Notes: generated by a model not told the origin, from the sequence alone. A stretch of 64,000 nt of DNA from Kitasatospora sp. DSM 101779 (GCF_025655475.1 NZ_JAHTIK010000001.1:2348578-2412577); one strand, 5' to 3'; shown: positions 8,023 through 16,897, counted from the stretch's first letter. Numbers and translations are program-made.

Positions 8023-9006
8023 TCAGCCGGCCGCCACCCGGGCCGCCGCGCGCACCTGAGTCTCCACGGCGGTCCTCGCCTCGGCCATCGCTGCGGCGTT
8101 GGCCGCGATCACCTGCTGCTGGTAGCCGGCATCCACGGCGTACCAGACGCCGACCACGTTGTGCGCGTGCCGGCAGGCGGCGTCCGCGGTCGCCACCTTC
8201 AGCTCCTGCGGCGTCGGCAACGGCGCCTTCCGCCACTGCGGGTCGCCCAGGGCCGCCAGCGGGTCCGGGTAGTCGAAGCCCGCGTCCTTCATGCACTGCG
8301 ACCACCGGCGGAACACCGCCTGCGTCCGCGCGTCGTTCCGGGACTGCTCCAGCGTCGTGAACTTCGCGTCGTCCGCGAACTGGGTGTCGCCGATCCCGCC
8401 CTCCGCGGCCCCGGTCAGCTCCTTGACCGCCTCGCCGATGCAGCCGCGCTCCGGCACCTTCCGCCCGTTGACCTCGCGCCCGCCCGACCCGGCCCTCGCC
8501 GCCGCGTCCGCGGTGCCCCGCAGCACGAGCTCCATCTCGGGCGACACCGACGGACCGCTCGGCTTCGCGCCCGCCCCCGCAGGCACTCCGCCCTCGGGGT
8601 GGTAGCCCCACTTCGCCATCAGCGCCGCGCTCTGGTGTCCGTAGCGCGAGTCCACCCGGGTGGTGGGGGCGTCGCTGTCGCGCCGGCCGCCGCTGCCGGA
8701 CGGCGGGGTGTACGTCAGCCCGAAGGAGGCCATGCAGCGGACGATCAGCTTCTGCTGCGCCTTCTCGACCGCCGCCTGCTGCTCCGCGTTGAGCAGGTAG
8801 GGGTCGAGCGGCAGCGGCCGGTCGTTCGCCGAGTCCAGCTGCGGCGTCGCGGCGACGGCCGGCGGCGCCGCGGCGGTCCGCACGCTCTCCCTCGGGCTCG
8901 GCGGCGCGGCGTCTGCGCCGGCGGGACCCGCCGCACTCGCGCAGCCCGCGAGGAGCAGCGGCAGCAGGGTGAGCATCACGGCGGAGCGGGCGGGTCGGCT
9001 GGACAC
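8023..9006 (-). CDS. Lipoprotein of unknown function, 327 aa
   Basis: The GTG start is preceded by a purine-rich GAAAGAGA site. The signal peptide ends in the lipobox LLAGC, so the mature protein should be anchored by a lipidated Cys at residue ~22. A Pro/Ala linker is followed by a helical domain that carries paired Cys residues: IVRCMASFG near residue 90, RGCIGEAVKEL near 195, WSQCMKDAGFDYPDP near 250 and DAACRHAH near 290. The motif WxxCMxxxGxxYPDP recurs in actinobacterial lipoproteins of unknown function. It probably faces the outside of the membrane. No ligand is evident. Confidence 0.75.
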   Translation of the reverse strand: MSSRPARSAVMLTLLPLLLAGCASAAGPAGADAAPPSPRESVRTAAAPPAVAATPQLDSANDRPLPLDPYLLNAEQQAAVEKAQQKLIVRCMASFGLTYTPPSGSGGRRDSDAPTTRVDSRYGHQSAALMAKWGYHPEGGVPAGAGAKPSGPSVSPEMELVLRGTADAAARAGSGGREVNGRKVPERGCIGEAVKELTGAAEGGIGDTQFADDAKFTTLEQSRNDARTQAVFRRWSQCMKDAGFDYPDPLAALGDPQWRKAPLPTPQELKVATADAACRHAHNVVGVWYAVDAGYQQQVIAANAAAMAEARTAVETQVRAAARVAAG

Positions 9007-9130
9007 AGGCGGGTCTCTTTCGGAACGGCGCGGCCGGCGGGACGGGGGCGGGTAGCCGTGCACCGGTCCCCGGCCGCAGCGGGGCGGTCGAGGACCGGTG
9101 CGGGTGCTCGGTACGACGGGTGCCGTCAGA

Positions 9131-9547
9131 TCACGGACCGACGAACTCGCCCGAGGCGTTGTTGTTCTTCAGCTGGGAGTTGAGGTCCCGGCGGCTGTTC
9201 ATCGGGATCGCCTGACAGGCGACGCTGCAGTCCCAGCCGCTGTTGTAGAAGACGTTGAACGTGCCGTACCAGTGGTTGTCCACTGCCGCGGCGTTGTTCT
9301 TGACCGCAACACCGGCGCCGGAGCTGCCGTTCTTGCCGGCCTTGAACGTCAGGCCCGCGTAGTTCTCGATGCTGGTGTTCTCGACGTACACCGCGCCGTA
9401 GCCGTGGGCGCTGGAGTTGTAGTAGAGGCAGACCTGGCCGCCCTGGCAGTCGGCAGTGAAGGCGGAGGCGCTCCCGGCGGACGCAAGTCCGGCCGTCACG
9501 ACGGTGCCGGCCACGAGTGCGGCCGAGATGAACTTCCTGATCGCCAT
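9131..9547 (-). CDS. Peptidase inhibitor family I36-like secreted protein, 138 aa
   Basis: The ATG at 9547 gives a clear signal peptide (MAIRKFISAALVAGTVVTAG, cleavage after SASA). The mature ~105 residues match the I36 (SMPI-like, beta/gamma-crystallin-type) pattern: early CxxxxxCLYYNS, then VKNNAAAV, VFYNSG and a closing DLNSQLKNNNAS. I36 members include a Streptomyces metalloproteinase inhibitor, but most are uncharacterised. A homologous domain occurs in the CHAP protein 1.3 kb away, so the domain has been duplicated locally. Confidence 0.8.
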   Translation of the reverse strand: MAIRKFISAALVAGTVVTAGLASAGSASAFTADCQGGQVCLYYNSSAHGYGAVYVENTSIENYAGLTFKAGKNGSSGAGVAVKNNAAAVDNHWYGTFNVFYNSGWDCSVACQAIPMNSRRDLNSQLKNNNASGEFVGP

Positions 9548-9920
9548 GGTGATCCTTCCGTACGGGGCGCCGGGGTGTCCGGTGCCCTGCGCGGGCGACC
9601 GTCCGGTCCCCGCCGCGTGATGCCGGCCGCCGTGGTGATCGCGGCGGCCGGTGGCGGATTCATGCTGGCGAAGGGCGGTATCGCGGCCGTATCCGCTTGA
9701 TCGCGCGGCCCGTCCGGACCCCGACTCCCCTGCACACGGCCGTAGTTGCGGCCCTGCGGGCCTGGTCGCGCGCGCCCCGAGGCGATACGCGCGCGCTATC
9801 GGCACCTCCTAGCGTCTCGAACGGATCTCGGCCCCGACGCGGGCCCGACGACGCAACCCCATTGCCCGGCACCGGGACTGGGGTCGGCCGATCCTCCACC
9901 GAACCAGAAGGAACCTCCGC
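9548..9920. other. Divergent intergenic region, 373 bp
   Basis: This region separates the minus-strand I36 gene from the plus-strand peptidase-like gene and should hold promoters for both. I could not pick out a convincing -10/-35 pair or operator, and no short gene is supported. Confidence 0.45.
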
Positions 9921-10808
9921 ATGGCATCCGTCATCAAGACCCGGAACGCCACCCGACTGCTCGCGGCCGTCGCCGTCCTGAGCGGCCTGGTGATGAGCGT
10001 CGCGCAGGCCCACGCGGCAACCCCGTCGCCCCACACCGAGGCACCGGCCGCCACCGCTGCCGCGCTGCCCGTGGTGGACATGGAAGCCACGGTCAAGGCT
10101 GCCCAGATCGACCCCCGGCGCCCCGACAGCACGCTGACCCCGGGGGCCAAGGACTCGGTCCTGGCCGTCGAGCGGGCTCTGCAGGCCCGTGGTCTCCTCG
10201 ACGCCCGCTGGGTGGACGGGTACTTCGGCACCACCACCATCACCGCCTACGCCGCCTTCCAGCGCTCCCTCGGCTACACCGGCCTGGACGCCAACGGACT
10301 GCCCGGCGCCACCTCCCTCACCACCCTCGGGCAGGGCCGGTTCACCATCTCCCACAAGATCGGCCCCGGCGCGAAGCTGCAGCGCAACGGATACACCGTC
10401 AACACCCGTACCCAGGACATGCTCACCGAGGCCGAGCGCCTCCTGGGCTTCAAGCTCACCCTGTCCCAGGGCTCCTACAACCCCGGCGGCGACCCCACCT
10501 CCGCCGGCACCCACGACGGCGGCGGCGTCGTGGACATCAGCGTCGACGGCATGTCCAGCAGCACCCGCACCGCCGTCGCCAAGGCACTGCGCCAGGTCGG
10601 ATTCGCCGCCTGGGTCCGCAACCCCAACCAGGGTGACTGGCCGTGGCACATCCACGCCGCGGCGATCAGCGACACCGACCTGTCCACCCAGGCCCAGCAC
10701 CAGACCGGCGACTACTACCTCGGTCTCAACGGCCTGGCCAACCAGGCCGCCGACGACGGCCCCCGCATCCCCATCCAGACCTGGGAGGAGTACCAGCGCA
10801 CCCACTGA
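9921..10808 (+). CDS. Secreted zinc D,D-carboxypeptidase-like protein with peptidoglycan-binding domain, 295 aa
   Basis: The ATG start gives a signal peptide ending AQAHA near residue 32. Residues ~75-140 form a peptidoglycan-binding (PG_binding_1) domain (VERALQARGLLDARWVDGYFG, TTITAYAAFQRSLGY). Residues ~165-265 look like the M15/Hedgehog-type zinc peptidase fold: GTHDGGGVVDIS supplies the first His and Asp, and PWHIHAA supplies the C-terminal His, so the metal ligands and catalytic pattern appear intact. It probably trims cell-wall peptide stems outside the cell. It is followed 78 bp later by a CHAP amidase-like gene on the same strand, so a wall-remodelling pair is likely. Confidence 0.8.
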   Translation: MASVIKTRNATRLLAAVAVLSGLVMSVAQAHAATPSPHTEAPAATAAALPVVDMEATVKAAQIDPRRPDSTLTPGAKDSVLAVERALQARGLLDARWVDGYFGTTTITAYAAFQRSLGYTGLDANGLPGATSLTTLGQGRFTISHKIGPGAKLQRNGYTVNTRTQDMLTEAERLLGFKLTLSQGSYNPGGDPTSAGTHDGGGVVDISVDGMSSSTRTAVAKALRQVGFAAWVRNPNQGDWPWHIHAAAISDTDLSTQAQHQTGDYYLGLNGLANQAADDGPRIPIQTWEEYQRTH

Positions 10809-10886
10809 CGGCGCACGGCACCACCCGAGCACGACCCGATAGTCCCCGTCAGAACCCCTAGATCACACGCCGCGAAAGAGAAGGCT

Positions 10887-11717
10887 TTGAAGAAGAACAT
10901 ACGCACCACGCTGACCATCGCCGGCACCGCTCTGGCCATGGCCGTCCCCCTCATCGGCGCCACCTCCGCCCCCGCCTTCGCCGCCTCCCGCGACGGATCC
11001 TGCGACTCCGGAGAGTTCTGCCTCTACTACAACAGCGACCAGGCCGGCTCGGTCTCCGACTTCACCGGCTCCATCAGCGACTACGGAGCCACCCAGCCGT
11101 CCTGCTACGAGTTCAAGGGCGCCGGCAACGGCCAGGGCGTCTGCGTCAAGAACAACGCCGCATCGGTGTGGAACCGCTCCGACAAGACCGTCCGCGTCTA
11201 CTTCAACAGCGGCTACGCAGGCGCCAGCCAGGACTTCGCCCCCGGCGCCAAGGGCAACCTCAACTCCACGCTGAAGAACAACGAGGCCTCCCACCAGTTC
11301 CTCGGAAGCACCGGCGGCGGCAGCAACGAGAGCCCCACCAACGACTTCGACCACGGCACCCGGGGCTTCGCCGCCAACAACTGCACCGCCTTCGCGGCAT
11401 ACCGCATCGCCAGCCGTCTCGGCGTCCCGAACTTCAGCAACTCCTACGGCGGCACCACCTGGGGCAACGCCAACACCTGGGACGACGCCGCCCGCCGCAT
11501 CGGCGTCACCGTCAACACCACCCCCAGCGTCGGTGCCATCGCCGTCAACGACACCCACGGGGACTACGGCCACGTCGCCTACGTCAACGCGGTCCACGCC
11601 GACGGCTCCTTCGACGTGGAGGAGTACAACTGGAACAACCGCCTCGCCTACGGCACCCGCAAGAACCTCCGCGTCAGCAGCGCGGAGAACTCCTTCCAGC
11701 ACATGCTCCACTTCTGA
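10887..11717 (+). CDS. Secreted I36-CHAP fusion, putative cell-wall amidase/endopeptidase, 276 aa
   Basis: The start is TTG at 10887, placed by the AAAGAGAAGG site just upstream. The signal peptide covers residues 1-33. Residues ~38-140 are an I36-like domain (CDSGEFCLYYNS, VCVKNNAASVWN, LNSTLKNNEAS). After a Gly/Ser linker, residues ~155-276 form a CHAP domain with catalytic Cys in NNCTAFAAYR and His in DYGHVAYV. CHAP enzymes cleave peptidoglycan amides. The I36 part may regulate, protect or target the enzyme; that is inference. Confidence 0.85.
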   Translation: MKKNIRTTLTIAGTALAMAVPLIGATSAPAFAASRDGSCDSGEFCLYYNSDQAGSVSDFTGSISDYGATQPSCYEFKGAGNGQGVCVKNNAASVWNRSDKTVRVYFNSGYAGASQDFAPGAKGNLNSTLKNNEASHQFLGSTGGGSNESPTNDFDHGTRGFAANNCTAFAAYRIASRLGVPNFSNSYGGTTWGNANTWDDAARRIGVTVNTTPSVGAIAVNDTHGDYGHVAYVNAVHADGSFDVEEYNWNNRLAYGTRKNLRVSSAENSFQHMLHF

Positions 11718-12386
11718 GCAACCACCAGCAGGACACCGGCACACCCGTGCCAAGGGCAACCTCGCAGCCGGGGTGATCCAGTGGGCGTGCAGGTGACGGC
11801 GGCGTGACGGTGTGCGCCGGAGCCGCAGCGACAAGCATCGAAAGCCCCGTCGGGCAGGTGACCTTTCCACGTCGCCTTCGCCCGGCGGGGCTTCGACGTG
11901 CCGCCGGGCTGCCGGCGCCGCCCCGTCACGGTCGGCGGTGGCCGGGAAGGAGGAGGAGTCCAGCGAGGTGTCGCTGCAGCGGGGCACGCCCGGCGCGAAG
12001 CCGTCCGAGCCGGTCCCGACGTGGAAGTCCGGCACCCGGACGCCGTCGGTGGTCTTGCCCCGGACAGCCGAGCCGTACGCACCCTCGCCGCGTGCCTGCC
12101 GTGCGACGGGCACGGTGCGGCCCAGTAGCGGCGTGAACCGGGGCGTGGCGCCACGGCCGGGAGTCGGCCTCGCGGGCGGTCCGGCACCACCGGGCGAGGG
12201 GAGCCCTGCACCTGCCGCGTATCACGCCGGCCGCCGCCCGCCAGCCCGCCCGGCGGAAACCATTGATCCGTCACATTCACTGCTGTACTGGCGCGTTGGG
12301 CTTACCGGCTACGGCGGCGCTACACGGGACCGGTAGAAGAGACGGGCTCGGAACACCCGAGGCGCACCGACCCAGGGAGCACCCCC
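11718..12386. other. Intergenic, 669 bp, no clear gene
   Basis: A minus-strand open frame around 11820-12110 shows a short ordered-looking stretch (GVRVPDFHVGTGSDG), but it has no start with a ribosome site and no family match I recognise; it may be a decayed gene. The last ~100 bp should hold the promoter of the small secreted protein at 12387. No RNA gene was seen. Confidence 0.35.
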
Positions 12387-12857
12387 ATGCGTACGACACT
12401 CTCCGCGCTCGCCGCCGCAGGCCTGATGCTCGTCGGCGGCATCACCCTCGCCCCGGAGGCGAGCGCCGCGAGCACCTACGGCTGCAGCGGCAGCCTGGTC
12501 GACACCTACGACCTCAGGACCGACGGCGGCACCGGCACCAAGTACGGCGAGCTGTACCTCTACTACAGCAGCGCCAACGGCGGCACGAACTGCGCGGCCG
12601 CCGTCGACACCCACTTCGCCTCGGGAGTCACCAAGTACCAGGCCGTCTACATCTGGCGCTGCGCGGCCGGCACCAAGGCCGGCGAGTACTGCAACTACGA
12701 CCAGTCCGACGACGACTCCGGCACCTTCTCCTGGTACGCCGGCCCCGCAAGGATCACCGGCACCGCCGACCGCTGCATCATGGTCTACGGCCGGGTCGAC
12801 GACCCCAACAACACCAAGGTCGCCGAGAAGAGCACCCTGGCCACCCACTGTGGGTGA
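12387..12857 (+). CDS. Small secreted protein, 156 aa
   Basis: The ATG follows AGGGAG. The signal peptide is clear (residues 1-29, cleavage after ASA). The mature part is beta-rich with six Cys residues (YGCSG, TNCAA, WRCAA, EYCNY, DRCIM, final THCG), which suggests three disulfides. Motifs such as GELYLYYSS recall the general look of Streptomyces spore-associated and similar exported proteins, but the match is too weak for a name. Probable extracellular protein of unknown function. Confidence 0.7.
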   Translation: MRTTLSALAAAGLMLVGGITLAPEASAASTYGCSGSLVDTYDLRTDGGTGTKYGELYLYYSSANGGTNCAAAVDTHFASGVTKYQAVYIWRCAAGTKAGEYCNYDQSDDDSGTFSWYAGPARITGTADRCIMVYGRVDDPNNTKVAEKSTLATHCG

Positions 12858-12900
12858 CGGCCAGTCAGATAGTCTGCGGCAGGCGCCCCCGGAGCCGATC

Positions 12901-12938
12901 GGGAACGGGACGGGAACGGCCGGCGGGAGGCTGCGGGG
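12901..12938 (+). promoter_or_regulatory. 38-bp promoter element, copy A
   Basis: GGGAACGGNNCGGGAACGGCCG followed by a less constant part ending CGGGG, 28 bp upstream of the luciferase-family gene. It matches copy B at 13506-13543 in 31 of 38 positions with no gap. The repeated GGGAACGG inside the element suggests a tandem protein-binding site. Confidence 0.6.
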
Positions 12939-12966
12939 AAAGCCCTGACCGAACAGGAGAGCCCCC

Positions 12967-13449
12967 ATGCCTCTGCCCGTGCGCACCGGCCCGCGCCCGC
13001 TCGTCTCCGTCGAACCGCCGGTGGAACAGATCACCCAGTGCGGTCCCGCCCCCTTGCGGGCGGCGCTGGAGCAGTTGCTCGGGGCGCTGCCCGGGGTGCG
13101 GCTCGGCCCGTCGTTCGACTGCGTGCCCGGCAGCGCGGCCGGACACGTGTCACCGACGCTGGCGCACGGACCGGCGGAGGCGTTCCTGGCGGTCACCGAG
13201 TTCGGCCACCTGCACCCGCCGTACGACGGGAGCCTGCACCTCATGCTGCCGCCGGCGCTGGCGGCGGAGGTGGTCGGCAGCGGCTGGGGCACGCCCGGTG
13301 CACCGACCGGCTCGGTGCTGGTCTACGGGCCCCGGGACGAGCGGGAGGCGGAGGTGGCCCGGCAGCTGCTGCTCGCCTCGTACCACTGGGCGTGCGGCCG
13401 GGACACCGCCGGTGAGCACGGCGGCGCCGAGGGCGTTCGCAGCCGATAG
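12967..13449 (+). CDS. Luciferase-family domain protein (DUF5519-like), 160 aa
   Basis: The ATG start is 7 nt after ACAGGAGAG. The protein is a single domain. Its second half has the features usual in this small actinobacterial family: EFGHLHPPYDGSLHL, then LAAEVVGSGWGTPG and SVLVYGPRDEREAEVARQLL near the C-terminus. The family is annotated luciferase-like by distant similarity but has no proven reaction. It shares an upstream promoter element with the small peptide gene that follows, so the two may be coregulated. Confidence 0.65.
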   Translation: MPLPVRTGPRPLVSVEPPVEQITQCGPAPLRAALEQLLGALPGVRLGPSFDCVPGSAAGHVSPTLAHGPAEAFLAVTEFGHLHPPYDGSLHLMLPPALAAEVVGSGWGTPGAPTGSVLVYGPRDEREAEVARQLLLASYHWACGRDTAGEHGGAEGVRSR

Positions 13450-13505
13450 AAACCCCCGAGCCGGCCGGGCCCGCTCCCGCGATACCCGGGCGGGGGTATC
13501 GCAAC

Positions 13506-13543
13506 GGGAACGGAGCGGGAACGGCCGTCGCGAGCATTCGGGG
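13506..13543 (+). promoter_or_regulatory. 38-bp promoter element, copy B
   Basis: Same element as copy A (12901-12938), 39 bp upstream of the small exported-peptide gene at 13583. Both halves of the GGGAACGG repeat are conserved. Confidence 0.6.
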
Positions 13544-13582
13544 TGTCGGAGCCAGACACCACAACGAATTGCTGGGGGAACC

Positions 13583-13753
13583 ATGATGAAGAAGCTGATC
13601 GGCCTGGTCTCGGCCGGTGTCCTCGCCGCGCTGGCGCTGGGTCTGACGGGCCCCGCGCACGGCGCGGCCGACACCGGCCGGGGCCGCGGGGGGACGGCGA
13701 CGATCACCCTGGCGAGCGACAACCCGGCCGGGAACGTCATCGGCTCGCACTGA
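13583..13753 (+). CDS. Small exported peptide, 56 aa
   Basis: The ATG at 13583 (or 13586) follows the GGGGGAA site. Residues 1-28 are a convincing signal peptide (MMKKLIGLVSAGVLAALALG, cleavage near HGA-AD). The mature product would be only ~28 residues: a Gly/Arg/Thr-rich opening (DTGRGRGGTATITL) and a polar end (SDNPAGNVIGSH). It has no Cys, so it is not a typical disulfide-stabilised toxin. It is tail-to-tail with the SARP-NB-ARC-TPR regulator gene, 25 bp away. A signalling peptide is possible; no homologue is recognised. Confidence 0.65.
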   Translation: MMKKLIGLVSAGVLAALALGLTGPAHGAADTGRGRGGTATITLASDNPAGNVIGSH

Positions 13754-13778
13754 GCCTCCGGCGGACGCCGGGGGCCGG

Positions 13779-16700
13779 TCAGCGGCGCAGCGCGGCCGGT
13801 CGGTGGTACTGCTCGGGGACGCCCATCCGGTCGAAGAGGCCGTCCGCCCGCCGCCGGTGTTCCCGGGCGCGGTCCGGGTCGCCGAGGGCGAGCGCGGTCA
13901 GGGCCAGCCCGTCGAGGGCGTAGGCCGCCTCGATCCGGGAGCCGATCTGCTCGGCGAGGCGCAGGGCGTGCCCGTGCCGTTCCTGGGCGAGCAGGTGTTC
14001 GTCCAGGTCGTACTGGATGCGGCCGAGGATGTTCTCGGCGGTGGCCGTCCAGCCGATGATGCCGCTGCTCCAGATCAGGTCGAGGGCGCGCAGTCCGTTC
14101 TCGCGGGCCTCGTCGAGCCGGCCGAGCCGGTGGTGCGCCTCGGCGAGGCGGGCCAGGACCAGGCCGGTGTTGGCGGACCGGCCGAGGCGCAGCTGGATCT
14201 CGTAGGCCTCGCCGAAGGCCGCCATGGCGGAGTCGACCTCACCGAGGCCGAGCTGGGCGGCGGCCAGGTTGATCAGCCCGAGTGCGCCGTCGTCGGGCTC
14301 GCCGAGCCCGCGGTGCAGTTCGACCGCACCGCGGGCGGCTTCGGCGGCCTCCGCGTAGCGTCCGAGCTGGACGCTGGCGGAGCTGATGCTGACCAGCGTG
14401 GCCGCCTCCTCGCGGTGGCTGGCCGAGGTCCGGTGCAGCGGCAGCGCCCGGTGCAGCAGGTCCAGGCCCTCGGTGTACGAGCCGAGGCTGTTGTGGAAGA
14501 TGCCGAGGCGGCTCAGGCAGGCGGCCTCGGCCGCCTGGTCGCCGAGCCGGACGGCGAGTTCGCGCGCCTCGTTGAGGCAGACCACGCCTTCCTGGATCCG
14601 GCCGAGCGGCCACAGCGCGACGGCGAGGTTGGTGAGGCCGAGCCTCAGCAGCTGCCGGTCGCCGGCGGCACGCGCGGAGTCGACGGCGATCCGCCCGACC
14701 TCCTGGTTCTCGTCCGGGCAGCCCTGCAGCCGGAGGTAGGAGGTCAGGCCCCGCGGCAGGTAGGCGGCGTGCCAGTGCCGTCCGGAGCGGGCGGCGAGGC
14801 GGACGGCGGCGAGCAGGGTGCGGTGCTCCCGGCGGAACCAGCCGAGCGCGCTGTCGGTGTCGGGCAACGGCGGCAGGTCGACGACCGCGGTGGGCAGGTC
14901 GACGCCGTAGCTGAGGCGGCCGGGGAAGAGCTTTTCGCAGGCGGCCTCGACGGCGAGCACGTAGTAGTCGAGCAGCCGGGTGAGCGAGCTCGCGTCGGGC
15001 TCTTCCGTGTCGGCGCCGCGCAGGCCGTGGGCGAAGCTGCGCACCAGGTCGTGGAAGGAGTACCGGCCGAACTCCTGCTGCTCCAGCAGGTGGGCGTCGA
15101 GCAGCTGCTCCAGCAGGTCCTCCGCGTCGGCGGTGCCGACGCCGAGCAGGGCCGCGGCGGAGTGGACGTCCAGGTCGTTGCCGGGGTGCTGGCCGAGCAG
15201 CCGGAGCGCGGTGCGGCACTCCGGTTCCATGTTCAGGTAGGACAGCCGGAGGCTGGCGGCGACGCTGCGCTCGCCGGCGCTGAGTTCGGTGAGGGTGCGG
15301 GTCTGGTCGGCGAGCCGGTCGACGAGGTGGCGGACCGTCCACAGCGGGCGTTTGCGCAGCCGGGCGGTGCTGATCCGCAGCGCTAGCGGGAGCCGGCCGC
15401 ACAGCCGGACGAGTTCCGCGGTGGCGGCGGGGTCGGCGGCGGCGCGGCCGCCGTCGAGGGTGCGCTCCACCAGGGCGGTGGAGTCGGCGACGGACATCAG
15501 GCCGAGCGACATCGACTCGACGCCGTCCAGGTCGACCAGCCGGACGCGGCTGGTGACCAGCACCAGGCAGTCAGCGGAGGCGGGGAGCAGGGCGCGGACC
15601 TGCTCGGCGTCGGAGGCGTTGTCGAGCAGGATCAGCAGTCGGCGGCCGGCGGTCACGACCCGCCAGAGGGCGACGCGGCTGGGCAGGTCGTCGGGGATCT
15701 GGTCGCCGGGCAGGCCGAGGATGCGCAGCAGCACGTCGAGGGCCTCGGCGGGGGCGAGCGGCGGCTGCTGCGGGGTGAAGCCGTGCAGGTCGATGTGGAG
15801 CCGGCCGTCGGGGTACTGCTCGGCGAGGCGGTGGGCGGCGTGGACGGCGAGGGCGGTCTTGCCGCTGCCGCCCATGCCGTCGATGGCGATGATCCGGGTG
15901 CCCCGGTCGGCGGGTGCGGCGGCGAGTGCGAGCAGCCGCTCGAGTTCGCCGTCCCGGCCGGTGAAGTCGGCCAGGTCGTAGGGGATGGCGCTGGGCGCGG
16001 GGCCGAGCGGGTGCGGGCCCCGCTGCGTCGGTTCCTCGGCCGCGGGTCTGGGCGGGGCGGCGAGTTCGGGGCTGCCGCGCAGGATCGCCTGGTGGAGGGC
16101 GGCGAGTTCCGGGCCGGGGTCGATACCGAGTTCCTCGGCGAGCAGTTCGCGGACCCTGCCGTACTCCTCGAGCGCCTCGGCCTGCCGTCCGGAGCGGTAC
16201 AGGGCGAGGATCAGCCGGCCGCGCAGGGTCTCTCTGAGCGGGTGCTGCCGGGCTGCCTCGCGCAGGTCGCCGACGAGTTCGGCGGCCTCGCCGAGGTCGA
16301 GCCGCAGGTCGAAGAGCTGTTCGGTGGCGGTGAGGCGGCGCTCCTCGAGCGCGGTGGCGGCGGCCTGGAGCACGGGGGTGGCGAGGCCGGAGACGACCGG
16401 GCCGCGCCACAGGTCGAGGGCGGCCCGCAGTTGGTCGACGGCGTTGGCGCGCAGCCCGGCGGCCACCGCTTCGCGGGCGCGGTCGAGGCGGATGCCGAAC
16501 AGGCCGAGGTCGAGCTGGTCGGGTTCGAGGGCGATCCGGTAGCCGGGACCGTCGGTGAGGATCAGTTCGGCGCCGGCGGGAAGGCGGCGGCGCAGATCGG
16601 CGACGATTTTGCGGACCTGGTGGGGCGCGGTGCCGGGCGGTTCGTCCTCCCAGGCGGCCTCCACGAGGCGGGCGACCGGGACGAGCCGGCCGGCCTCCAG

Positions 16701-16826
16701 CAGCAGGGTCGCCAGGACCCGCTCCTGCAGGGGCCCGCCGAGGCGGATCCGCTCCTCGCCCTCCCAGCACTCGAGCGATCCGAGGATCTTGAAGCCGATC
16801 CGGCGCCGCTGGGGACCCTCCCGCAT
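13779..16826 (-). CDS. SARP-family regulator with NB-ARC and TPR domains (AfsR-like), 1015 aa
   Basis: Residues ~8-100 form an OmpR-type winged helix (LGGPLQERVLATLLLEAG, GPGYRIAL), and ~103-250 form the bacterial transcriptional activation domain (LRGRLILALYRSGRQAEALE); together these define a SARP. The NB-ARC ATPase follows, with Walker A GMGGSGKT at 317-324 and a Walker B-like RRLLILLDN. From ~640 to the end there are about eight TPR-like helical pairs (LGRYAEAAEAARGAVELHRGLG). Such proteins activate antibiotic genes when a ligand, partner or phosphorylation relieves the ATPase/TPR module. The ATG at 16826 was chosen over an upstream ATG because the domain starts within ten residues. It is divergent from the LuxR-type gene. 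Confidence 0.9.
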   Translation of the reverse strand: MREGPQRRRIGFKILGSLECWEGEERIRLGGPLQERVLATLLLEAGRLVPVARLVEAAWEDEPPGTAPHQVRKIVADLRRRLPAGAELILTDGPGYRIALEPDQLDLGLFGIRLDRAREAVAAGLRANAVDQLRAALDLWRGPVVSGLATPVLQAAATALEERRLTATEQLFDLRLDLGEAAELVGDLREAARQHPLRETLRGRLILALYRSGRQAEALEEYGRVRELLAEELGIDPGPELAALHQAILRGSPELAAPPRPAAEEPTQRGPHPLGPAPSAIPYDLADFTGRDGELERLLALAAAPADRGTRIIAIDGMGGSGKTALAVHAAHRLAEQYPDGRLHIDLHGFTPQQPPLAPAEALDVLLRILGLPGDQIPDDLPSRVALWRVVTAGRRLLILLDNASDAEQVRALLPASADCLVLVTSRVRLVDLDGVESMSLGLMSVADSTALVERTLDGGRAAADPAATAELVRLCGRLPLALRISTARLRKRPLWTVRHLVDRLADQTRTLTELSAGERSVAASLRLSYLNMEPECRTALRLLGQHPGNDLDVHSAAALLGVGTADAEDLLEQLLDAHLLEQQEFGRYSFHDLVRSFAHGLRGADTEEPDASSLTRLLDYYVLAVEAACEKLFPGRLSYGVDLPTAVVDLPPLPDTDSALGWFRREHRTLLAAVRLAARSGRHWHAAYLPRGLTSYLRLQGCPDENQEVGRIAVDSARAAGDRQLLRLGLTNLAVALWPLGRIQEGVVCLNEARELAVRLGDQAAEAACLSRLGIFHNSLGSYTEGLDLLHRALPLHRTSASHREEAATLVSISSASVQLGRYAEAAEAARGAVELHRGLGEPDDGALGLINLAAAQLGLGEVDSAMAAFGEAYEIQLRLGRSANTGLVLARLAEAHHRLGRLDEARENGLRALDLIWSSGIIGWTATAENILGRIQYDLDEHLLAQERHGHALRLAEQIGSRIEAAYALDGLALTALALGDPDRAREHRRRADGLFDRMGVPEQYHRPAALRR

Positions 16827-16853
16827 GTGCCAACAACCCCCGTCCGAAATCCG

Positions 16854-16868
16854 CAGGTCATCGACCTG
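16854..16868. promoter_or_regulatory. Inverted repeat between the SARP and LuxR-type genes
   Basis: CAGGTC-ATC-GACCTG, perfect 6-bp arms with a 3-bp spacer, 28 bp upstream of the SARP start codon in the shared divergent promoter region. It is a candidate operator for either regulator. Confidence 0.5.
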
Positions 16869-16897
16869 GCGGCAGATCATAACCCGTTAGGTCGGAC

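Noticed and set aside
11820..12113. A minus-strand gene reading GVRVPDFHVGTGSDG
   Set aside because: It has no ribosome site or recognisable domain, and the frame also covers antisense of the CHAP gene. At most it is a decayed gene.
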